DNA of 64,000 nucleotides, from NCBI RefSeq assembly GCF_016808095.1, contig NC_068971.1, positions 22,866,501 through 22,930,500 of the forward strand, given 5' to 3'. Source of the stretch: Vigna angularis. Lineage: Eukaryota > Streptophyta > Magnoliopsida > Fabales > Fabaceae. Of this stretch, positions 12,163-23,424 are shown in pieces. Position 1 is the first letter of the stretch; each line of letters starts with the position of its first letter. The notes below the pieces were generated by a model that had not been told where the DNA came from, searched no databases, and was given only the letters and a program-made list of their open reading frames with translations. Made by a program: the position numbers and the translations under genes.

Positions 12163-12335
12163 GATGATTCATACATTGAAAGCTACATAAGCACCATCGG
12201 AGTTGATTTTGTGAGACAATATAACACCTTTTTAACTTGTCATTTCAAACTGTTGCTCAATTGATAATTACATTTTACTTTGTGTAGAAAATTCGCACTG
12301 TTGAGTAGGATGGGAAGACAATTAAACTAAAGATT
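12163..12335 (+). pseudogene. Captured fragment of a RAB1/RABD-type small GTPase gene
   Basis: Two exon-like blocks separated by an intron with GTGAGA donor and TGTGTAG acceptor. 12163-12210 encodes DDSYIESYISTIGVDF and 12288-12335 encodes KIRTVE, a stop codon, then DGKTIKLKI. Together they match the switch I/effector region of Rab1 (plant RABD), a GTPase of ER-to-Golgi traffic. The stop (TAG at 12306-12308) replaces a Gln codon. Retention of an intron shows capture from genomic DNA, not from a processed transcript. The P-loop and the guanine-binding motifs are absent. Confidence 0.82.
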
Positions 12336-13280
12336 GTATGTATGTATCTGATTGGCTTGATGTTATTTTTCATAACAGAATTCCCTCAAAGCAGCTTCTC
12401 CTCTTGTTCCCTGCCTTTTCTAAAGATTGGGATTACCAAATATGCATAACAGTTGTATTACCAAATATGCCTCCACTTTGTTCCTTTATGTTTGACCTCT
12501 TTACCAAGCTTATAGTTCATTAATCTGGATGTTCTACAATTGTGTATAGTATATATACCATGTTTCTCCTTTTATGAAACCAAGTGGTTGGTATCTTTTG
12601 TCTTTAGTGGAATTAGGTTAAATGCATAAATAGAAGGAGGGGATAGAGGCATGGGCATTCTGTTTGGTCATCATTTGAGAACTAGGCTTTAGCTCTATTG
12701 TTGAAAGGGAAAATCCTTAGAAGGAGAATTTTTTCGTGGCTTCTTTGTTTATAATTCAATAAAGATTACTAAAGTTTGTTTTTCCATCTTTATATTTCTT
12801 TCTCTGAAAACTTAGAAGCCACTTCTAGGTTCCTTAACAATTGGAAAAGGGTTAGTGCAATTTTATTGTATCCTTTAACATCGGGAAAAGGTGATGGTGT
12901 TGTTTAAAGACTCAAGACAGTCATGCTTATTATTTGAGAAAGCCTTTCTCCCCTATTAGCACATGAGCACCTTATTAAGTTTGTAATGAAAATTTAGGCT
13001 AGTATATGCACATAATTGTGATGGTTATTTTGACTCCGCTTGTGGACTGAAGTCCAGGTTCATTGCTTCTAATCAAACGCCAAAATGATTCAATAACATT
13101 TTCAATTTAATTTTTTATTTTATATTTTTTAATTTCAGAGAGGGAACTTCTGTATTTATCTGCATCAGTCTCTGATGCAACACTCTGTTGTTTTCTTGCA
13201 TTATTTAGTATGTGATTAGTGGTATCCACAATTATTTTTTTTTTGGATAAATTATTTAAATTTTATGTTTATTTTAACAG

Positions 13281-13697
13281 AGCTATAAGAAAAATGAAGA
13301 GCAATTATGAGTCGTCTCTCTTGGCTGCTATAAGATTCTCTAGAGAAGAGAAGATTCCCTGTAAGTAATTTAACAATTATAACTGCTGAAAATTTATCTT
13401 GTTATTAACTTTCAAAAGTACTTCTCTTGTAGATCAGAACCTGTTATATTAGAGTTTCCAGAACTTAAAGGTCATGCACATCGTGATTATTGGTTAGCTA
13501 TCATCCAAGAGATTTTGTATGTTCACAAATTCATAAGCAAATATGGAATTAAAGGGATTGCACAGGATGAAGTGCTTTGGAAGGTTGTTTTAGGAATTTT
13601 GCGTTTACAAGCTATTCAGGATATTAGTTCCCCGATTTCTGTACAAAATGATGCTCTTCTCATGTTTAATTTACGAGATGAAGTGCAGTTTTATTAA
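13281..13697 (+). pseudogene. Captured fragment of a DUF639-family gene
   Basis: After an acceptor at about 13280 the sequence encodes AIRKMKSNYESSLLAAIRF and a GT donor. After a second acceptor near 13433 it encodes EPVILEFPELKGHAHRDYWL, then a frame rich in LGILRLQAIQDI ending at TAA 13695-13697. This resembles plant proteins of unknown function with a DUF639 domain (large, ~700 residues, with C-terminal membrane segments). Only a small central part is present. The flanking introns are retained, as in the neighbouring Rab fragment. Confidence 0.68.
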
Positions 13698-14091
13698 TGC
13701 AATTTTACTAGTTAGTGTTGTAGTTATTAGTGTTGTATAGTTAGTGTAGTTCTTGGTTAAAATTAGTATAATTCAGTTCAAAAATAGTATAGTTAGTAGT
13801 TTAGTTCAGTTTATATTGTAGTTTAGTACAATTTAGTATAGTTCAGTTCAGTACAGTTTAATAAAACAAAAAACAGTTCAGTTCAGTTTTTTTGAACTAT
13901 TTTTTAGTGCAGTTCAGTTTTTCTGAACTAGTTTTTAGTTCAATACAGTTTTTAGTAGTGCAGTGCAGTTTAGTTTGATTTGCCCACCCCTACACACACT
14001 CATCCTCCCATCATTTCTCCCTCTGCTCAATTTTTCCTCTCTTGAACAACAATTAGCTCACTCCCTGAATAATATCAACTATATTAACCTG

Positions 14092-14260
14092 TCATTCCTC
14101 TAATTTCTGACTCTCTACAAAGAGGTGCCAAGTCTCCTCATCAATGGTCTTATACTTTGCACATGGAGACTCATTTTTTTTGGGCTCCAAATACATATCT
14201 CGAGGTCAACTTAGTCTTAAAACCACGGAATTTCTCAGCAATAGATGATAAACACTTATG
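14092..14260 (-). pseudogene. CACTA ORF2-type fragment, separated from its upstream exon by nested solo LTRs
   Basis: The minus strand reads HKCLSSIAEKFRGFKTKLTS, then after a 1-bp frame change SPCAKYKTIDEETWHLFVES. This is the conserved tail of the second protein found in plant CACTA elements. The upstream part lies at 17210-17491, on the other side of a pair of nested LTRs, so both pieces belong to one element interrupted by the insertion. Confidence 0.65.
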
Positions 14261-14267
14261 TCTAAGT

Positions 14268-17101
14268 TGTTAAAATAGAATGGCTCAATTTCTCACACCA
14301 AGAGGGGGGTGAATTGGTGAGATGTAAAAGATAAAATCTTTTAAAATCCTTTTCACAAAAATGATGCTTTAATACTTTTCTTGAATCGCAAGGTAAAATA
14401 TTTTCAATGTAGTGGAAATTTAATCGAATAAGTGCAGAACGTAATTGATTGAATAAAGAGAGTAGGGATGAGAAAATTCAAACACTGTGTTTTTATACTG
14501 GTTCGGCCAAACCTACATCCAGTGTCCTTCCAACCACAGGAAGCCAATGCACTATAATGATCAAGGTTTTTACAACAAGGCTTTTATAGCGACCACACGT
14601 CAAAAATATAAAACACCTCTCTAACCCTCTAATCAAAATATAGGCAATGCACAACAAGACCAGCAACAAGAATCCCCTCTTCTGGTGTCTAAACCCTTTG
14701 AGACACTCAAAGTGAAGAACGCTACACGCTCTTCTTCCTGTAATCACAACAGGGAACTTCAAACCAATCTTCAAAAGATTGTAGAATCTGATCTCTCAAT
14801 GACACCCAAATGTGCAAGTTGATCAACCTTTGAAAAACACAACAATCTTGCTCTTCAAGAAATCACAAGTAGATGATCACTACGGTCACTCCTTTTTCTT
14901 GGAGCTTTTCTTTACTTTCTGTAAGATCACAACTTTATGCAAAAGATATGAAAATGTTAGAATAACAAAAGTTCTTACAGAAATCAAATATGCGTCAATT
15001 TATAGAATAACTCATCTTAGACGCATTTTAATCGACTTAGCTACTAATGCATTCGAATATAACAATTATGTTATAACAGTTAGCAACAATCACGATAATT
15101 AATTGAATGCGCAATTAATGCAGTCGACTAACATTTAATGCTTGGTCAACACAATCAAAAATATGACCATTAGACAGTTATGTCAAGCATTAACAATATT
15201 TCAAAACAATAACTAACTTAATCGAAAATAGCACACATGCAATCGATTATGCAACAGTGTTAAGCATAGTGTTGAGATTGTTGATAGGGGGAGCACTGGT
15301 TTAGCTAAACCCACAATCTCAGTAATATCTGAGTTTTTGATGATGACAACGCATAATTAATAACACATGTGTATTATGTGTTACATGTTCTATGCTTACA
15401 TGTTATATGCGTATATGAGAACATGATTGTGTTGTTGCTGTGTTGTTCATTGCATTTCATTGTGTTATATATGTGATTTTATACATGAATGCATGACATA
15501 TGTTTCTGGATGAGAAAAACCACAAGCACTAATGTTGAATTTTAATTGTGTGGCTAAACAACAGTTTTAAGTCGATTTCATTATGGGGTGAGTCGATTAA
15601 AACTCGTGTCTTTGCACAAACCTTTTTCAAAGTGTGCTATGAGATTTTTCAAAAAGAAAGTTTTTCAAAACTATGATTTACACTGTTACATAGTCGATTA
15701 TATGTGTGTTGCATTCGGCTAAGTATGTTACTGTTTTGAAATTCTGTTAATGCTTGATATAACAATCTCATGGTCATATTTTTAAATATGTTGACCAAGC
15801 ATTAAATGTCATTGGACTGCATTAATTGCGAATTTAATTAATTATTTTGACTGCTGCTAACTGCTATAACAAAATTGTTATATTCGACTGCATTAGTAGC
15901 TTAATCGATTAAAATGCGTCAGAGATGTGTTATACTATAAATTGACGCGAATTTGATTTCTCTAAGAACTTTTGAATCTAACAGTTTTTGCGATATTTTT
16001 CAGAAAGTGTTGTCTTGCAGAAAGAGGAAAAGAGCTCCAAGAATCAAGAAGTGACTGTGGTGATCATCTCCGTGTGATTTCTTGAAGAGCAAGTTTGTTG
16101 TGTATTCAAAGGACTGATCAATTATGCATATTTGGGTGTAACTATGAGATTAGAGGCTACAATCTTGTGAAGATTGGATTGAGGTTCCCTGTTGTGACTA
16201 CAGGAAGAAGAGCGTGTAGCTTTCTTGACTTTGAGAGGTGTCTCAATGGGTTTAGACAGCAGGAGAAGAGATTCTTGCTGCTGGTATAGTTATTGTACTG
16301 CCTATATTTGATTAGAGGGTTAGAGATATGTTTTATATTTTTTACGTGAGGTATCTATAAAAGCCTTGTTGTAAAAACCTTGATCATTATAGAACATTTG
16401 CTTCCCGTGGTTGGAAGGACACTGGATGTAGGCAGGTTGGCCAAACCAGTATAAAAAGCAGTGTTTGAATTTTCTGATCCCTACTCTTTTACTTTTAATC
16501 GACTTTACTCTGTACTTATTCGATTAAGTTTCCGCTCCATTAGAAAGTCTTTCACCTTGCGTTTCAAGAAAGCTTTAAGGGCATCGCCTTTTGCGAAAAA
16601 GATTTTAAAAGACTTTGTTTTTACGTTTCACCAATTCACCCCCTCTTGGTGTGAGAAATTGAGCCATTCTATTTTAACACATAGTTTTGAAAAACTTTCT
16701 CTTTGAAAACTCTCACAGCACACTTGAAAATAGTTTGTGGAAAGACAAGAGTTTTAATCGATTCATCCCATAATGAAGTCGACTTAAAACTTTTGTTTTG
16801 CCACATATTTAAAGTTCAACATAAGTGTTTGTGGTTTTCCTTTCAACATCATATGTCATGCATTCACACATAAAAACACATATGCAACACAGTGAAATGC
16901 AATGAACAACACAAACATGCTCTCATATATGCTTAAACAGATTTAACATAGTGATCAAAAGCATATAACATGTAAATATAGAACATGTAACAAACAATAT
17001 ACATGTGTTATTAATTATGTGTTGTCATCATCAAAAACTCAGATATTACTGAGATTGTGGGTTAAGCTAAACCTTTGCTCACCCTATCAACAAACTCAAC
17101 A
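14268..17101 (-). mobile_element. Outer solo LTR (minus orientation), TSD TAAGT, split by an inner solo LTR
   Basis: The left boundary is TGTTAAAATAGAATGG at 14268 and the right boundary is ...CAACAAACTCAACA at 17101. Both are flanked by TAAGT (14263-14267 and 17102-17106). Read on the minus strand it begins TGTTGAGTTTGTTGATAGGG and ends ATTTTAACA, a TG...CA LTR of about 1.4 kb once the inner insertion is removed. No internal retrotransposon domain is present, so it is a solo LTR left by recombination. The family is probably Ty1/copia, inferred from the similar LTR with polypurine tract at 62056. Confidence 0.9.
15270..16679 (+). mobile_element. Inner solo LTR (1,410 bp, plus orientation), TSD CATAG
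   Basis: Starts TGTTGAGATTGTTGATAGGG and ends CATTCTATTTTAACA. CATAG flanks it on both sides (15265-15269 and 16680-16684). It is the same family as the surrounding LTR but in the opposite orientation: its reverse complement aligns with 14268-15264 plus 16685-17101 over the whole length, including the ACTGGTTCGGCCAAACC-like block near 14500. A same-family insertion therefore landed inside an older solo LTR and was itself reduced to a solo LTR. Confidence 0.92.
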
Positions 17102-17209
17102 TAAGTGTTACGACATTTGGAATGTCAAATGTCGTCTGCAATAAACATAATAAAGTTGTATCAATACAAAATTATCAATATAAACAAACTATAATTCAAA
17201 TGATATTAA

Positions 17210-17491
17210 TTAACTTACCAATAAATCGTTCCATAAAATGTTCCGATCAACCTCGGACACATGGTCAAAAGATGAAGTAAGAATATTAATCCTATCATAC
17301 GCTAGTACTCCAAGGTATGATCTGAAGACATCTGCATTTGGACCAGATGCCACACCAGTGATCACATTAACATCCATAGGTGTCCTTTCACCACTATTTC
17401 TTCTGACCATCAGTTGTCTCAACTTAGTGGCTCGTCTAGTAGGTCTGGATGAGGGAGCCTCATCCCTTGATGAATGTGGGTGGTCAGCCAT
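17210..17491 (-). pseudogene. CACTA ORF2 exon (second transposon protein, N-terminal part)
   Basis: A 93-residue minus-strand frame encodes RPTRRATKLRQLMVRR, then GPNADVFRSYLGVLAYDRI. This matches the conserved start of the accessory protein in plant CACTA elements, thought to bind subterminal repeats. It ends near an expected splice donor close to the LTR insertion. The remainder is at 14092-14260. Confidence 0.7.
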
Positions 17492-17871
17492 ATATCTGTC
17501 AAAATAAATAACAACATGAAATATTAATAAAAGACTTATGTAATATCATATAATTTAACAAAACATGTAATAGGGGTCATATGAAATATTAATAAAAGAC
17601 TTATGTAATATTAATAAAAAACTTATACACAAATTTGAAATTCATACATAAAGATATGGATTGGTCATATGTATATTCCCTCATTATGATCTGATCGAAT
17701 TGCATGTACATTGTGAACTAGAGGCTGGTCATCCAAATTTGTCGTTATTTTAAATGATTGGTGTTCAACGATATGAATATTAATCAGATTGTCTTCATTA
17801 ACTTCAAATTGTTTTTTGCCTTAAAGAGCGACATACCAATGATCAGACGTAGGATCTTTGACATAAAAAAC

Positions 17872-18324
17872 CTAAGACGCTTGATGTACCATGATAAACG
17901 GTTTGTCTCGATAATCCACCTTTCGAAAATCAACTAGTGTCATACCCGATTTATCTATTTTCACACCACTTTTATTGTCAAACCACTTACATTTGAACAA
18001 TGGAACAAAAAACTTAGTGTAATCAACCTCCCATATCTCTTCTATTACACCATAATATCTCATTGATCCAAGTACAGGATTTTGATCTTTTGATGTGGAA
18101 AATTGGAGTGACTTAGCTTCTAGACTGGCTCCACTATTTTGTATTGTGCTTTTATCATCCAAAGTATTTGTATAGAATGTGAAATTATTGATTTCATAAC
18201 CTGTACAACATACGACATCAAACTTTAAACCATTTGCAAGCCACAACAAAGTCTGAGAAGAATGTGGCTCTTTGTCAACTTCAGATTTGAACCATGACAG
18301 AAATGTTCTATTATGCTCCATCAA
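17872..18324 (-). pseudogene. CACTA transposase C-terminal part (DUF4216)
   Basis: The 150-residue frame contains YYGVIEEIWEVDY, FKCKWFDN and LVDFRKVDYRDKPFIMVHQA, the signature of the DUF4216 domain that ends plant CACTA transposases. It lies downstream of the DUF4218 block in the same orientation and is separated from it by stops, so it belongs to the same decayed gene. Confidence 0.8.
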
Positions 18325-18496
18325 TTGTCATTTCTTTGATTGTCTTAGATTTTTATTCTTCATAATGGCTTTGTGTGCTTCCAAAAAAGGGATCACCTCA
18401 TATGTGTTGTTCAATATATAAAGATGTGCTTGCAACAATTATTCGCAGTTTTTCGTCACCACATTCACACCTCAGATGCTTTTACTTGTAGAATAT

Positions 18497-20677
18497 TTAT
18501 TCAACCATGATGTGCGAGGAACTCCTATTGGATTTGTTGAAGTCATGTAATCTGAAAAAAAACTCGATACTTTCTTCAGTAATATACTTTTCAATCATTG
18601 AACCTTCGGGACGATACAGATTTTTAACATACCCTTTCAAAATCTTCATATAACGCTCAATAGGATACATCAATCTTAAGTATACCAGTCCGCACAACTT
18701 GATTTCTATAACCAAATGAACAAGTAAATGTACCATGATGTCAAAAAAATATGGAGGGAAAACCATCTCTTGTTGACACAAGATGATAACAATTTCGACT
18801 CGAAGTTCATCTAACTTTGTAGGATTAATGGCTTTACTACAAATTAACGAGAAAAATGAACACAACCTGTTTATGGTCTGCCTAATATTTTTGAGCAAAA
18901 TTCCACGAATAGCCACCGATAACAATTGTTGTATTAAGACGTGACAATCGTGAGACTTCATGCCAACAAGCTTTAAGTCCTGCATCGACACTAAACTCTT
19001 CATATTTGAAGAGTATCTTTGTGGTACCTTGATATTCTTTAAACAAAGGCAAAAACTTATCTTCTCTTGTTTGGACATTGTGTAACATGCAATGGGCAAA
19101 TAAGTACGTTTACCAATCTCCCTGGGTGCCAAATCTTCTCGGATCTTTATGTCAACTAAATCCAAATGAGCATTCACTCCATCTTTTGTCTTTCCCTGAA
19201 TGTTGAGTAGTGTACCAATCAAGCTATCACACACATTCTTCTCTACAAGCATTACATCTATCTTTGACCAGTATGGAAGATCAAAGAATATTGATTTCTT
19301 CTTTCAAGGGGTGGTTACAGATGGCTTCTTGGAAGTTTACCCAAATACATGATGTATTTTATTAACTTTTTCAAGGATTTGAAGGCCATTAAGTGGATTT
19401 GGTGCTTCGTCCCTTTCTTGATATCCATTGAATGCTTTTTTTAACCTTCGATATGGATGATTACATTTTTAAAATCTCTGATGATGCAGATACACTGTCT
19501 TCCTTCCGTGTTTCAATTGCTGAGCTACAGTGTTTTCTTCACATATAGGACATGCTTTATGACCCTTGACACTGTATCTTGACAAATTACCATAAGCTGG
19601 AAAGTCATTAATGGTGCAAAATAACATTACATGCATCAGAAAAGTTTCAGAAGCGAAGGCATCAAATATTTCAACCCCATCAACCCACAACAACTTCATG
19701 TCTTTAACTAGTGGGCTTAGATACACATTTATGTCATTTCCAGACTGTTTTGCACCAGATATCATCATAGACAACATCATGTACTTCCTCTTCATGCATA
19801 ATGCAGGAGATAAGTTGTAAATTATCAAAATAACTGGCCAACAACTATGATTGGTACTTAAATTACCAAATGGGTTCATTCCATCAATGGCTAAACCAAG
19901 CCTAAGATTTCTACATTCTTGATCAAATTGGGGAAATTTATGATCAATATTTTTCCATTGCTTTGAATCAGTTGGATGACGAAGCAACCCGCCAATTTTT
20001 CTTTCATCTACAGCCATCTAAGGTTTTTTAACATCTTTTGGATTCGCAAACAAACGGTTAAGTCTGGGCACAATTGGAAGGTACTAAACTACTTTCAAAG
20101 CAGATCCATTTTTTTCTATCTAACGATTATCTTCACTATTATTTTTTGACTTGTATCGTGATAATCCACATTTTGGACACTTTCAAAAATTCAAACTCTT
20201 TCCTATCTAAAATGCAGTCATTGGGACAAGCATGTATCCTTCTATACTCTATAACAATCGAACAAAGAATTTTCTTCGCATCATAATTACGAGTGGGTAC
20301 TGTATTTTCATCTGACAGCATTTCATTCAACAACGTCAACAATTCTGTGACAATTGTATGACCTTAGTTGAACCGACATACAAAGATGTTTTCGCATCAG
20401 TCGACATCGTCTCATACACATGAGCTTTGGCAAAATTTTCTACGCTAACATCGTAGATCATGTCCTCTAATTTATCTTCATCTAGTCGATCTTCTTCCAT
20501 GGTGGAATCAATAACATTTTCAGTTTTGGAGACAGTCGGAAAATGTATTTCTTCGTCGTGCCATATCCATGTTGTATAGCATTGTAGGAAACTATCACAG
20601 ATAAAATGTTCCCTAATTTGGGTTGCATTCAACTTTCTCCAATTCCAACAATTCACAAAAGGACATATAAGTTTCAC
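18497..20677 (-). pseudogene. CACTA transposase (Transpos_assoc - Transposase_21 - DUF4218), multiply frameshifted
   Basis: Read from 20677 leftward, pieces in different frames give CPFVNCWNWRKLNATQIREH (Transpos_assoc-like) and a block with RIHACPNDCIL at 20342-20139. Next comes the Transposase_21 core (20017-19469: LRLGLAIDGMNPFGNLS, LWVDGVEIFDAF, GHKACPICEE), then a start of DUF4218 (18497-19252: VEKNVCDSLIGTLLNI, SHDCHVLIQQLL, YPIERYMKILKGYV). Intact TNP2-like proteins are about 1,000 residues. Here at least three frame changes or stops separate the blocks, and one His-Cys motif (CPICEE) survives. The gene cannot make a full transposase; it is the likely ancestor of the short CACTA derivatives nearby. 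Confidence 0.88.
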
Positions 20678-21459
20678 TTCACCATCACTTTTACCCTCAT
20701 TACATTAAGCAAATTGTAAAAGAGCTACCCCTCTCTCGTACTCAACACTAATGCGTGGTAAATTAATCCAATTTTGATCCGTACCTAAATATTCAAAAAA
20801 TTTCTACAAAATTACAATCATACAATTATACATATTCAACATTAAATCAATTCAATCATACAATCAATTCATTCATACAATCATACAATTAATAAGCATT
20901 CAAATGATCAATTCAAACATTCAATCACACATAATTACATATATTCAACATACAAAAACTTAAAAATTAACAAAAAAAAATTAATAAACAAAATAGGAAC
21001 CTGAGAGCGTGAAAAAAGAGACAACAATGAAGAAGAAACGACTACCTGCGTTTTGCAACGCAACAAAATCACAATACCTACACACAAATACAACAAAACG
21101 TACGTCTCATAATCCAAAATAATAAAAAACGCAACAAAATAATCAAAAAACGTATCTAGACAAACCAAAAACGCAAAAAAAATGAACAAACCACGATGAT
21201 GACGACGACACAATAATGCTTCAAAACTAATTTTGATCGGTGCAAATACTTCCAAAATGATCACGAAGGCCACGACAACAATAAAAATCAAGGATGACCA
21301 GTGGGAATGCAAAGAAAACGAGAGGCAAGGTGCGACGAAAGAGAGCTTTGCAGAGAGTTTTGAACAGTTTCACAAAGAAGACGAAATTGTTCACTCTTTG
21401 TAATATTTTTTTAACCTACTTAAACGTTACTAACTCAATTCATTAAATAATCGAAGCAA

Positions 21460-22226
21460 TAAGGGGTTATGGCCTCAGTTGTCCACCTAACCGAGGCCAA
21501 AAGTCATTTAAAACAAATTCAAATTAAATTCAAAATGACAATTTTGCAATATTCGATCAAACATTTTGCCTCGGTTTCGCGCCAAACCAAGGCCAAAATC
21601 CCAAAAATATATATTAAATATTTAAAATAAGTCAAAGGAGGTCATATCAGACTCTATGACATTGGTTCTGGTAGAACCAAGGCCAAATGTCTGACCCTTT
21701 GACTTCCGCTTTTATTGTAAGACTACAGATATGGCAATGTTAGAATTTGTAGGGGGATATGGCCTAGGTTGTAAGGGGAACCGAGGCCAAATGTCTAACC
21801 ATCTCACTTACTTTTTCTATTGATCAGACTGCAAATGTTGGTTGTTAGAGTTTTGTAGTGACCTACGACATCAGTTGTAAGGGCAACCGAGGCCAAATCT
21901 CCTGCATACATTAGCAAAACATTTGACCATTTCAACTGTCATCTTTCTGTCAAGGGTTATGGCCTCGGTTCTACGGGGAACTGAGGAAGAAAACCCTGTA
22001 CAGAGATTTCCATCAGACAGCTGACTGGATTGTTAATGTTTTGCAGAGATTTTTGGCTTCGGTTCTGCATACAACCGAGGCCATAGGGTCTATATTGCTT
22101 CGGTTCTAAGACAACTGAGGCCTATACTATCCCAAAAATTTCAAAAATGCCACCGTGTCATATTATGCTTCGGTTTCTACTGAACCGAAGCATAATAGGC
22201 GCGGTAATAAGTCCTTTTTACTAGTG
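21460..22226. repeat. CACTA subterminal inverted-repeat region
   Basis: At least eight paired motifs of the form GGCCTCGGTT ... AACCGAGGCC, in both orientations, lead up to the terminal CTAGTG. They are the presumed binding sites of the CACTA transposase or its accessory protein, by analogy with En/Spm. Confidence 0.8.
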
Positions 22227-22673
22227 TATCGAGGATTTTTGCAATCTAATCATCATATCGAAGGTTAAAAAACACATAAAATGGACATCAAGAGAATGAC
22301 AATGCATCAATTGTACTGATTAGCCTTTAAATTCATGAAAAAGTTAATAAAATACATAACGTATTTGGGAAAACATCCAAGAAGTCTTCTGCAACGAGCT
22401 TTTGGAAGAAAAAAAATCAATATTCTTTGATATTCTATATTGGTCAAAGTTAGAGGTTAGACATTGCATAGATGTAATGCACGTAGAGAAGAATGTGTGT
22501 GATAGCTTGATTGGTATACTACTAAACATTCAGGAAAACAAAAAAGATGAAGTAAATACTCGTTTGGATTTGGTTAAAATGAAGATCCAAGAAGCTTTGA
22601 CACCAAGGGAGGTTGGTAAGATTATTTATTTGGTCCTCGTATATTACACTATGTCAGGCATCATTGACGGCTA
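22227..22673 (+). pseudogene. Second CACTA transposase fragment, opposite strand
   Basis: Directly after the CACTA terminus, plus-strand sequence encodes LKKLIKYITYLGK-like residues and then VEKNVCDSLIGILLNIQ, LDLVKMKIQEALTPREVGK. This is the same stretch of transposase found on the minus strand at about 19400-19080. The copy is independent (many substitutions) and stops at 22673. Its first base abuts the other element's end, so the first element probably inserted into, or recombined with, another CACTA copy. Confidence 0.75.
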
Positions 22674-23424
22674 GTTGTGATTTCTTAACGAACAATATTA
22701 CTATGTGGTTTTTGTCCGTACTTAGTCTTCCCCAACCATCTCAAACAAGTAATATATTAGTAAGAACCTCAATGTTATCTCAATTTTAAGAACTTTCGTT
22801 GTTATATAAGTGTATCCTAAAACATGTCATTTTTCATAATTCAATTGCATGACATATGTTGTCGGGGAAATCAACTGTTAAGGCTAAAAACTTACATGAT
22901 TGTCTCTCAAGGTTTGGTATTTTGATATATAATTTTTTTATTCCAGTGATCTTCTTCAACTGTTTACAATTATGTTGGTATAGTGTAGTGTAATAGATTA
23001 ACCGACTCATATAAGTGGAGTTACTATGTAATATATTGAATGACAACCATTATTCATGTTCATATTACAAGTAGCTGAAAAATGGTAATAATTGCATTCA
23101 GTCAAATACTTTATAACTTTGGATTTTTATATATTAATTGATATCTTTTGTGCAAAAATTCAAGAATCCTACACCAATTCTCAATAATTTCATTCAATAT
23201 TTAAAAAAACATATGCAAAATATTTAATAGAAACGTAGAATCATATTTAATTTTTATAAAGATATGATAATTTATAAGATTTAGTAAGCGTTTAACACAT
23301 TTATAACTATCTAAATTCTAACTTATTTTTGTTTCTATTTTGGATTTCTTTGCGGGATTTTGTACAAGTTTAATAAGTAGAATGAAACAAAAAACAAAAA
23401 CAAAATTAAAAAAAAATGTTAATA
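22674..23424. other. AT-rich DNA, nothing recognised
   Basis: No frames, repeats or element ends were seen. The last three bases (ATA) are the target duplication of the next CACTA element. Confidence 0.5.

Larger units (their letters stand above)
8765..13992. mobile_element. hAT element (5,228 bp) carrying host-gene fragments, TSD CACACACT
   Basis: The left end is CAGGGCTGAGCA; the right end, read inward, is TAGGGGTGGGCA. These are imperfect short terminal repeats of the hAT type. The 8 bp CACACACT lie on both sides (8757-8764 and 13993-14000), the duplication size of hAT elements. The element has a transposase remnant keeping the BED zinc finger and C-terminal dimerisation region but lacking the catalytic centre. 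It also carries fragments of at least three unrelated plant genes with introns partly retained. Long AGTTCAGTTTAGT-type subterminal repeats fill 13700-13990. Without a catalytic core it would depend on transposase from another copy. Confidence 0.88.
17107..22226 (-). mobile_element. Decayed autonomous CACTA (En/Spm) element, right terminus at 22226
   Basis: The right end is ...CCTTTTTACTAGTG at 22226, preceded by about 750 bp of inverted subterminal motifs (CCTCGGTT / AACCGAGG, 21460-22200) like those of the two small CACTA elements in this window. Inward on the minus strand lie, in order, a Transpos_assoc-like start, a Transposase_21 core, DUF4218, DUF4216 and an ORF2-like exon, the standard gene order of plant TNP2-type CACTA elements. 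The left part is cut by the nested LTRs at 14268-17101 and continues at least to 14092. No left CACTA terminus was found, so the full length is unknown. Confidence 0.85.

Noticed and set aside
6782..22226. Treating 6782 as the missing left end of the autonomous CACTA element that ends at 22226
   Set aside because: The AAG duplication matches 6779-6781 with 7977-7979, which makes 6782-7976 a complete separate element; the base triplet after 22226 is TAT, not AAG.
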